64,000 bases of DNA from Chenopodium formosanum (lineage: Eukaryota; Streptophyta; Magnoliopsida; Caryophyllales; Amaranthaceae): assembly GCA_024500155.1 (NCBI GenBank), contig CM044862.1, forward strand, positions 45,084,001 through 45,148,000, given 5' to 3'. This document shows, in pieces, positions 8,637-17,770 of the stretch (the stretch's first letter is position 1; each line of letters starts with the position of its first letter). The translations under genes and the position numbers were made by a program. Below the pieces are notes generated by a model. That model had not been told where the DNA came from. It saw only the letters and a list, made by a program, of their open reading frames with translations, and did not search any database.

Positions 8637-11557
8637 TCAAGGGAGAGCCTCTTCGGTGGCAGCCGGCTTGTCACCCTTCGGCTCCTCTTCCTCCTTTTTC
8701 TCTGGCTCCTCCGCCTGATCATCCTCCTCGCTGCCCGAGGACGACTCCCCAGAAGAGTCGGACCTAGAACTTTCCTCGGCCTCAGCATTCTCAGCCTCTT
8801 CAATAAGGCGAGCGTCGAATGCTTTGCTGGCTTCGTCAAATTTGGATTTCCAAATCTGGTAGTCCAAGTCCGGCTGTACAGCCGCCCAAGTGTCCCGCAT
8901 GATGGCTTCATAATCGCTCATCATTTGCTTAACAAGAGCTTCTCTCTCTTGATCAGCCACGGACTCAAACTTGGACTTCAGCTGATGCTCCTGGTTGCTG
9001 AGGCGCTGCTCCAGGCGGCCCACCTTCTGCTTGCCTCTCTCGGCCTCTTCTTTGGCATCTTGAAGAGGCTCGAGCTTCTCCTTAAGAGTTGAAATCTCTT
9101 TCTTAAGGGAAGTGATGCGCAGGCGGGCCGAGTCCAGGTCCTTCTTCACTTGCATATTGGCCTCCGCCTGCGAATACATCATATCAAGCGTCAGATACTC
9201 ATTCTGAGCAATATCAAATTGAGCTCGATCCAAGGCGGACTCGGCCCGAGCTTTGGCGACTGTTACCTCTTTGGATTTCTCCTTGAGGGGTTGCCTGAGC
9301 CCTTGGACGCGCAGCATGGCCTGTAAAAGAACCGAATGATTAAAACCAGGCGGAAAAAGGAGTAATGCTAAAAAATTGCTTGAGCCAAGACTCATATCTC
9401 GTAGAGGTTCCCCAAGATGCCATCCAAGTCAAGGGTGCCGACTCCTCTGACAGACGCCTTGTCGTCAGGATCAACTGCCCTAAGCATGGACTTGGCCATC
9501 TGGACCACAGTCGGCCTCTGCACAGGAACTGAGAAGGAGAGAAAGTAAGAAAATAACTCAAGTACACCCAAATGAAAGAACAATAGGGGCGGATGGATTT
9601 TACCGTCATCCTTCTGTTCCTCCTCTCTCCCCAGGCTCCTCTTCTCTCCTGCTGAGCCGACAGCAGTGGTGGGTTGCTTAAAGCCACCCTTCGATGCCCT
9701 CTGGGCATCCAGTTTGCTGATCTCCTTTTCAGCATTGAGAGAAGAGGCGTCTGGGCCCTTCTGGGCTTATGAGCAACGTGCTTCCGGCCGCCCTTGCCGG
9801 ATGCGCTCACATCACCCGCCCTTGTCTTTTGGACTTTAGGGTCGGATGGTTTTGAAGGAGATTTGGAAGGCGTACCCTACATCCACACGAGATAAAACGC
9901 AAGTTAGAAATCATTCGGGCAAATTTAATATTGGTCAGAAATGACAGTAACAATTTTCTACCTTGGAGGTGCCGCCAGTTTTCTGTTCGTCCACTTTGGA
10001 GTGAGTGGTTGCTTCTGCCCTGTTTAAAACATTCGACCTATATCGAGCAGCAGATACAGCCGGCTTCTTTGTGGCCGAGAGCTTTTCCATTGCTTTATCT
10101 GCAAAAATAAACAAGTGATTAGCATCATTAAACAAGTACTGAAAAGCAGAAGTAATTGCATATAAAACAGACGGCCGACTAAGTCTCGGCATCTCAGAAC
10201 TTAGCCCACAGGCGGCTAAGAATGTCCCTTCTTCAAACCACTTGTACAAAGGGAGATAGCATTGAGGGGTGACCTCCTTGTCCCCCTCATCATTCGTCCA
10301 CACGGACACGGTAAACAAACCCGCGTCCATGATCTCCTCCTTTGCCTGCTTAGGAATAGGCGGCAATGCGCTCCTGCCTGCTAGGAGAGGTGGATCCTTA
10401 TTCCACCTGTTATACTTTTGGTTCAGGCGGCTGTCGGCAGACTTGACTATATAAAACTTAGTCCTCCAGTCTTTCCACTTGTTCTCTTTGCCAACAGCCA
10501 TCATGTACCCCTTGCAAGTGGTTAAGGTGTACCAGCCTTCACCGCCCCTAGCAGGCGCCCTGCTCAGATAGTGCATGTGGGCGAACGCTTCAAAGCTCGC
10601 CTCCACCTGCAGCATCTCACAGGCGGCAACGTACCCCAGAATATTGATCCAGGAGTTGGGTACAAGTTGCCAGATACCCAGTTGGTATCCGTCCAAGATC
10701 CTCTCCACGGCCGGATGGAGAGGGAAGCGGAGCCCAGCCTGGAAGGCCGCTTCATAGCAGCTGAATTCTTTGTCTTGATAGCTGGCCAGGCTCGGCCAGG
10801 TTATGGTGTCGCCCTCGTTAGGGACCGACAAAGTGTAGCCATAGCCTAGGACGACCTTGCTTCTAAAATTGGCAAGGCCGGATGCCATGGCACTCCGCCT
10901 GCCTGGCGGAACATGCTGATAGTAGGGGGCTCTCTCCAAGCGCCTGGAAGCACTCGGCTCGGCCCAGCTTTCCCCCCTATCCACTGCCAGGGACTCTCTG
11001 GCAGAATCTATGTTTGATCTAGCCTCCTCTGAAGCTACGGAGGCATTCTCTGAAGAAGATGACGAGGCCGACTCGTCATCAGAGCTCTCATCAGAGCTAG
11101 GGGACCGCCGACTGGTGCCAGCGGGGTCCTCCCCTAGACTCTCTTCCGGCGCCTGTCTAGAAGGCCCGGGTTGATATTCTTCATCCGCCTCCCTCAAAAT
11201 TCCATCACTGGGAGTTCCACTAGATGTGGGCGAATGGTAATAAGGGGGGGTTGGAGGAAGATAGGAAGGGCTGTCAGGGTGTTCCGACAGCTCGCTTTGA
11301 GGCACTCTTATTGAGCCGTCTGAATAAACAGTCGACCCGTCCGAATGGTAGAAAACTCCATCGGAGCTACACTGCCTTGCTGTTCTTTTGGTCCTGGCCA
11401 TAGTGTCCTGCACAGACACGGAAACGGTCGGATTCGGAGAAGTTCGCAAAGCAGGATCTTTGGCCAAGCATTCGGCACTGCTAGTTCTAGATTCAGCCGT
11501 CCCCGGTGACAGGCTGATCACTACCCTACGCCGTGCCGCATGCAATTGGGGAACCAT
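8637..11557 (-). pseudogene. Antisense accessory gene, five exons, near-intact
   Basis: This gene reads opposite to gag-pol. Suggested exons are 11557-about 10180, 10098-9962, 9876-9604, 9528-9398 and 9320-8637. Introns 2 and 3 have GT-AG ends and the exon phases fit. Exon 1 encodes an acidic, Ser-rich N-terminus and then a block resembling the Pfam family 'Putative gypsy type transposon' (RFPLHPAVERILDGY, LVPNSWINILGYVAACE). Exon 5 encodes a long coiled coil with an acidic tail. Exon 3 needs one extra base near 9770, and the last donor reads GAG|AT instead of GAG|GT at 9397. Intron 1's donor is uncertain because the frame stays open through it. Extra antisense 3' genes are known in Tat elements; the function is unknown. 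Confidence 0.72.
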
Positions 11558-11780
11558 TTTTTCGAAAACAAAGAAAAAATGAAGAGTAAAAAGAAAATAC
11601 AGGCGTTACCTTTAGAAGAAGGGAGAAAGACGCCTGGTTGACTAAAGAACAGTCGAACTGGTAGCCGAGTGTCGGATGCTTGAAAAACGCTTAGGGAATT
11701 TTGAGATTCTTTAAGTCAAAAAGTCCAAGATTCTCCGGAGATTCGCCAAGGTGTGAATCCAAGAGGGGGGTCAAACCTTA

Positions 11781-11790
11781 CTATTTATAG
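11781..11790 (-). promoter_or_regulatory. TATA-like box for antisense gene
   Basis: On the minus strand CTATAAATAG lies 224 bp upstream of the antisense ATG (11557) and outside the 3' LTR. The outer element has CTATATATAG at nearly the same distance (222 bp). The 11558-11903 stretch holds no gene and would be this gene's leader and promoter. Confidence 0.6.
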
Positions 11791-11893
11791 GAGGGTAAAA
11801 ACCCTAATTTTTCCCTCCAGTGATTTTTTGAATCTGACCACTCAGATACTGACACCTGTCACAGGAGTCGCGTGCAATGCACGTGTCCCCTGT

Positions 11894-11903
11894 GAGGGGC
11901 AAA
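11894..11903 (+). other. Polypurine tract, inner Tat element
   Basis: GAGGGGCAAA directly precedes the 3' LTR start. The identical word precedes the outer element's 3' LTR at 20922-20931. It would prime plus-strand DNA synthesis. Confidence 0.75.
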
Positions 11904-12549
11904 TGATTTGGGTATTTTTATATCCGGCCAGGTGGCCCAACCAGAAAGTGCCACGTGTCCTCCATATAGGTGCCATTTGGACCTATGGAGTGATGACACG
12001 TGGAGGGTGGACTTTTCTCCGTCCTGCGTGGACTGAAGGTCCAGCAGGGACCATTCAGTCGGCGACACGTGTCACCCAAAAGGTGCTTCAGAATCCTTTT
12101 GGGCACAATGACACGTGTCACTCAGGTATTAGCCCTGGGATGGCGGCCTTCTAAAGCCCAAATCCCGAGGCGCTGCAAAACGGCGTGACCTAACTCCTAG
12201 GTCATCAGATCCTAGGAGGGCGCACTCTTCCCTATAAATAGGGACGTTACGTCATTTATGACAGGGAGACAAAAAAAGAGAGAGAGAATTCTTGACACAC
12301 AACACGAGACAATACGTCACTTACCATAGAGCTGTCGTTTTCAAGGAACACACAGCACTTTACCTGAGCTTGGAATCCAAGCAGATAACTTTACTTCCGC
12401 ACGTTTCATCTTCGAATATTTACTGACTTAATCTTCGGAGGCGGACCACCGACCATTCGGCGGTCCGTTTGCTTTGCAGGAACAGGCATCCTCAGTTGAA
12501 TCCAGTTTCAGTGTTGTAACTCTCCCGAGGGACAAAAACCCCCGAAACA
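11904..12549 (+). repeat. 3' LTR, inner Tat element
   Basis: This is the 646-bp partner of 775-1420. I count about four substitutions between the two, including 12113/984 region (C/T), a C/T in the AGCCCTGGG/AGCCTTGGG word, one in CATAGAG/CACAGAG, and 12544/1415 (G/A). It keeps four CACGTG G-boxes (one at 12112) and a TATA box at 12233-12240. AACAA follows at 12550. Confidence 0.93.
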
Positions 12550-12554
12550 AACAA
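12550..12554. repeat. TSD AACAA, right copy (inner Tat element)
   Basis: Direct repeat of 770-774, immediately after the terminal CA of the inner element's 3' LTR. Confidence 0.92.
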
Positions 12555-13302
12555 GGAGCCGGTCTACACTATAGCAGGCGGGTTCTCATGTGGTGGCCCT
12601 ACCTTCCGGGGCACCAAGAGCCATCTTCGAAAGATGGACAAAGATGATGATGAGCAGGCGGCAGCCAACTCCTCCTTCCCAGACGTCTTGATCACTGAGA
12701 AGGATAGGGGCAGCGTCCGCCGACCGCATGATGACCCGGTAGTCATTGAAGATAAGGTTGCCAATCAGCTGGTTGGACGGATCCTTATAGACACCGACAG
12801 CTCATTAGACATCATCAGCCTCCGGTGTCTGCAAAAGCTGAAATACAACGTCAGCAACATGCATCCGGTCACCCACCCCTTGGTTGGTTTTGGGGGCAGG
12901 ATGGTCATCCCAGCCGGGAGAATTGACTTACCCATCCGGCTGGGAGAGAAAGGCTAGGGACGACATATTGTCGTCAGATTCTTGCTCGTTGAGGAGTTGA
13001 CCGCCTACAACATCATCCTTGGCAGGCCAACCCTCAACGTAGCCAAGGCAGTAATCATCCCGTCCCTCATGCTCATCAAGTATGAGAGGGATGACGGCTC
13101 TGTTGGTTCCTTGAATGGGGATCAAAAGACGGCCTGACAGTGCCGTCTCTCAGCCGTCTGAGATACCGTGGCCCCAGGCGGTCAGGAACCAATCGACCTT
13201 GACAATGTCAAGGATGCCGACCTAGCTCCTGCCCCACCAGCAGCCGGAAAAAAAAAAAGAAAGGCACCTCTATTATTGGAGGTGAAGAAAGAGAAAAAAT
13301 AG
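12550..13302 (+). pseudogene. pro: protease region of outer Tat element
   Basis: The frame continues from the gag at 770. The active-site motif has changed from LIDTGSS to LIDTDSS (about 12787-12807), which loses the invariant Gly of the aspartic protease motif. In-frame stops are at 12955 (TAG), 13135 (TGA, where the inner copy has Arg, a C-to-T change) and 13159 (TGA). The frame then reaches the UAG at 13300 that matches the inner element's readthrough stop. Confidence 0.82.
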
Positions 13303-13327
13303 CAATCACTGACCGGTGAACGGTCAG
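13300..13327 (+). promoter_or_regulatory. Conserved readthrough-type cassette, outer element
   Basis: UAG (13300-13302) is followed by CAAUCA and the stem CTGACCG (13309-13315) / CGGTCAG (13321-13327) with loop GTGAA, all seven pairs Watson-Crick. Compared with the inner element (4053-4080) the stem is preserved although a loop base and one stem base differ. Confidence 0.6.
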
Positions 13328-16300
13328 ATGAGCTCTGTCCCCAATCGGCTGGCGAAAGCATTGATCTCGTTCTGGATGACAACCGTCCATAACGTACTGT
13401 TAAGGTTGGGACGGTTGCTCATGCTACCTTGGGTGCAAGCTTGCACCTTCTGCTCAAGGAATTCAAAGACATTTTTGCCTTTGAAGTGGAAGAGATGTCA
13501 GGTGTCAGCCCGGATCGTGTTGTCCACAAACTCGCCGTGGACCCCAAAAAGAAGCCCATCCGGCAAAAGAAAAGAAACTACGGCGAGGAAAGAAGTCAGG
13601 CGGCAGCTGCCGAAATCAAAAAGCTGCTAGACGCCAGGTTCATTCGGCCTTGTAATTTTCCCGACTGGGATGCCAATGTGGTCCTTGTTAAGAAACTGAA
13701 TGGGACCTGACGCATGTGTGTTGATTACACAGACCTCAACAAGGTGTATCCAAAAGAAAATTATCCGCTTCCAAAGATCGACAGTCTGGTCGATTCTACA
13801 GCCGGTCACGCCTTGATGAGCTTTATGGATGCCTACTCCGGCTTCCATTAGATACCCCTGTGGTAGAAAGATCAAGAGAAGACAGCCTTCGTCACTGATC
13901 AGGGGCTATTCTGTTATACTGTGATGCCGTTTGGCTTGAAAAATGCGCCTGCCATTTTCCAACGGATGATTAATACGGTCTTCATTAATCAGATTGGGAG
14001 GAATGTGAAGGCGTACATTGATGACATGATAGTCAAATCCAAGCAGCAAGCGGATCACCTTGCTGATCTCCAAGAAACCTTCACCACACTCAGGCGGCAT
14101 AAGGTTATGTTAAATCCTAAGAAATGCGTCTTTGGTGTTGAGTCTGGGAAGTTTCTCGGATTCCTGATTGATCAAAGGGGGATAGAGGCTAACCCCGAAA
14201 AGATACAGGCGGTGATTGACATGAAGTCACCCCGTTCTGTCAAGGAAGTTCAGAGACTCACCGGTTGTCTGGCCGCCTTGAGGAGGTTCCTCAGCCGGTC
14301 AGGTGACAAATGCCTCTACTTCTTCCAAGTAATCAGGAAGAAGACCAGATTTGAATGGGGGGATGATGCTGAGACGACGTTCCAGAGGTTGAAAGAGCAT
14401 TTACATTCTCTACCTAGGTTGGTCAGTCCTTTGCCTAGGGAGACGTTGTACATGTATTTAGTCGTCTCAGACCATGCCCTCAGTGCCGTTCTCCTTGCTG
14501 AGCGAGACGGCGTGCAACTCCCGGTTTACTTCATTAGCCATGTTCTCAAAAATGCTGAACTCCGGTAACCCATGGTTGAAAAATTTGGCCTTGCTTAGTA
14601 TATGACATTCAAAAAATTGAAGCCTTACTTTTTCGCACATCCGGTGGTGATCTACACGGACCAGCCACTCAAGCGGCCAATGTCTACCTTGGACTCATGT
14701 GGGAGAATGTTGAAATGGGCTATTGAAATGCAAAGCCTTGAAATCACTTACGAACCAAGAAAGGCAGTGAAAGGTCAGGCGTTTGCCGACTTCATTGTCG
14801 AAATTACTCGTCCGGTGGCTCTGGATAATCTTGATCAGGTTTGGAAAGTGTACGTAGATGAGAGCTCTACAAAGAACGGCTGTGGTGCAGGCGTAATTTA
14901 TGAGTCTCCTGAAGGAGACAGATTTGAATATGCACTACGCTTCAAGTTTCAGGCCTCTAACAATAAGGCGGAATATGAAGCCCTGCTAGCCGGCATACGC
15001 ATGTGTAAGGCGGCAGGGGCCATGAAAATTGACGTCTACTCTGATTCTCAATTGGTTGTTAGCCAGTATGAGGCTACCCATCCAGCTATGATCAAATATC
15101 TTCAGGCAATCAAAGAAGAGGCCGGGGCACTTGAGGAATTCCACTGAATCAAGTGCCTAGGTCTGAAAACAATCAGGCGGATGCATTGTCAAAACTGGCA
15201 TCTTCCGCCTACCATGACACGCCTCGGTCTGTCTTTTGGGAAGTTCTGGAAAAGGGGAGCATCTATGAAGATCCCATTGGAGTTTTGGACCGAAGCTCTA
15301 CCTAGATGGATGGCATCCGGGCTTATCTTTTAGACGGCACCCTTCCTGATTCTCCACAGGAGGAAGCCGTCCTAAAGAAGCGAGCTGCGAGCTTTGAGTT
15401 GAGAAATGGAGAACTCTTCAAGGCGGGGTTTCTTAAACCCCTATTGAAGTGTGTCACCCCAGAAAAGGGGAGGGAAGTTCTCGAAGACTTGCACTCGGGT
15501 TTCTGCGCCTCTCACGTAGGCGGCAGGTCCCTAGCCGTCAGAGCCAGACGACATTACTTTTGGCCCACTCTTGAGGCAGACGCCAAGGAGTTGGTGAAAA
15601 AATGTGACAAGTGCCAAAAGTTTGGCAAACTTATTCATCGTCCGGCTACTGATCTGACGGCAATCCATAGCCCAATCCCATTTGCAAAATGGGGTATGGA
15701 CATTTTAGGTCCTTACACGCCTGCTCCAGGCGGAAAGCGCTACATCTTAGTGGTTGTGCATTATTTCACCAAGTGGGTTGAGGCTGAGGCGGTTAAAAAC
15801 ATCAAGACCTCAGACGTAATTTCCTTCATCTGGAAGAATGTTATCACCCGGTACGGGGTACCTATGTATATGGTGTTTGATAATGGTCCTCAGTTTGAGA
15901 CGCCTCCACTAAAAACTTGGTTGGGAGATCAGGGGATCTCAAGCTGTTTTACATCTGTTGGCTGGCCCCAAGCAAACGGCCAAGTTGAAGCCTTCAACAA
16001 ACTCATCTCAGACGGAATTAAGAAGAAAATAGAAAGAGCCGGTGGCTTGTGGGCAGAAGAGTTAATCCATGTCCTATGGGCCATCCGGACAACGGAAAAA
16101 GGGGCAACCGGTGAAACCCCATTTCTCATGGTTTACAGTGCTGAAGCCGTCTTGCCCATCGAACGTTACGAGTCGACTCTTAGAGTCATGCTGTATGATG
16201 AAGAGGCAAACTGGGAAGCAATGCACCGGGCAATGGATTCACTCCCAGAACGCAGGGGCAATGCTGCCTTGCGTCATGAGACTTACCGTCTGAGAATGAC

Positions 16301-16535
16301 TAGAGCCTACAACAAAAAAGTACATAAGCGTCCTTTGAAAGTTGACGACTTAGTGTTACAAAAAATGGAGGCAACCGGTAGGGCCAATGAGCTGGGAAAG
16401 CTAACACCAAATTGGGAAGGCCCCTACCGGATCTATGAAGAAGTAAGGGACGACACCTACTGCCTGGAAACCCCAGACGACAGGCGCCTGCCTAGAACTT
16501 GGAATGTAGACAATCTGAAAAAGTACTACTTTTGA
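13303..16535 (+). pseudogene. pol: pol of outer Tat element
   Basis: Same domain order as the inner pol: RT (YIDDM near 14014), RNase H, second RNase H (YVDESS), integrase. Stops include 13390 (TAA), 13708 (TGA for Trp), 13849 (TAG for Gln), 13864 (TAG), 14566 (TAA for Tyr) and 15303 (TAG for Trp). A 1-nt loss near 15146 shifts the frame, and the second RNase H lacks the VNGT stretch. The integrase part from 15306 is open for 409 codons and still has its D, D and E residues. Confidence 0.85.
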
Positions 16536-17770
16536 GAATGTAAATTTTTGTAAGCAAATGAACTAATCAATGAAATCAGACTTTGTTTGCAAATTGTGTT
16601 ATTTTTTTATTCTCCATCCGGGTAATACCCAGGCGGGTTCTTCCTTACCCAACTAAGTTTGACACTTAGTAAAGGTTACATTTGTTGGATCGCCTGGGTA
16701 ATACTCGGATCCCTTGTTTATTCAGGTTTGATACTTTGTTTATTCAACCGCTTGATTATCCGCCTGGGTAATACCCAGACTGATCCGTTTGTCTAATAAA
16801 CTAAGTTCGATACTAAGTGTAAATTCAATACTGACTAGAAACTAAGCACAAACACGTTTAGTGGCTACACAATCGGTCTCAAACAAGACCAGAGGCTAAA
16901 ATGGCCGGACAATTGCTCATTTTATAAAATCGCCCGTCCCAACATGGACAAAGGCGTCCGGCGACACCCCTCCGGGTGCAATCGTCGCAGAGAATAGACT
17001 ATTTGTCGGTTCTACGTATCCATGCAGACGGCAAAAATTGAACGACCAAATTGGTCGATTCATAGCCGTCTAACCAAAATAACCTACGAAGAACGAATAA
17101 GTTCCCAGATACCGGATGCCCATAGGCATCAGTCGGTCAACGGCTGAAGTTCTCACTTAGGTTATTTATTCCAAAATTGCACCTCACACCCCAATTGGGG
17201 CAAAAGAGTTCAATGGCTAAGAAATCTCTACCAAGACGGTCATACGCCGTCTGTGTAGTGACTGAAACGCCTGTTGGTGTGTGGCTGTGCACTTGGTTTG
17301 GGGCAATCATTACTGTGACTGATTAACTTACAAACATATCATGCTCTTTGCAGCATCAGACGTTTCCAAGTCAATCAACCAACTCCACTTGAAACCAATC
17401 ACATAGCCGTCCAAGGGCAAGGACAGCTAGACTATTGACTAGTTAGGCAAGAAATCGCCGCATGCTTTTGATAAGTTAGGCAAAAATTAAAATTTGCAAA
17501 AAATAAAAATTCAAATGCAAAATGATCAAAACCAACTTAGTCGGTGCAATTCATAAAGTCCACCCAACCAAACGGTTGTAGTTCATTAAAATGTTAACCG
17601 GACCCCGTCCGGGAAAGAGAAAGAAATTGTTAATTAACACGGCTCCACAACCGGTAAATACAAAGATACTCGGCACGCAGGCCGGAAAAAGTAAGTTTTG
17701 GCATACAGCCGCTGAATAAAAAGAAAATTAAAAAAAAAAAAGCAAATATTGGCATACTGCCGCTGAGGGG
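16536..17770 (+). other. Non-coding spacer of outer element with palindromes
   Basis: I see no gene. CCTGGGTAATACCCAGG-like palindromes occur at about 16616-16634, 16691-16708 and 16761-16780. They alternate with CTAAGTTTGACACTTAG-like words. A hairpin of about 130 nt at 17281-17410 corresponds to 8202-8340 of the inner element: GGTTTGGGGCAATCA is shared, and the arms are GACTGATTAACTTACAAAC and GTTTCCAAGTCAATCAACC. Confidence 0.6.

Larger units (their letters stand above)
775..12549 (+). mobile_element. Inner Tat-type Ty3/gypsy retrotransposon, complete
   Basis: An 11,775-bp element runs from TG to CA and is flanked by AACAA on both sides. The order is 5' LTR, primer site, gag-protease, UAG, pol, structured spacer, antisense gene, purine tract, 3' LTR. 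The two 646-bp LTRs have no net indel and I count about four substitutions between them by eye, so insertion is fairly recent. Pol is fully open, but gag has two frameshifts and one stop and the antisense gene also has lesions. The dual RNase H and the additional 3' gene are features known for the Tat lineage. Confidence 0.93.
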
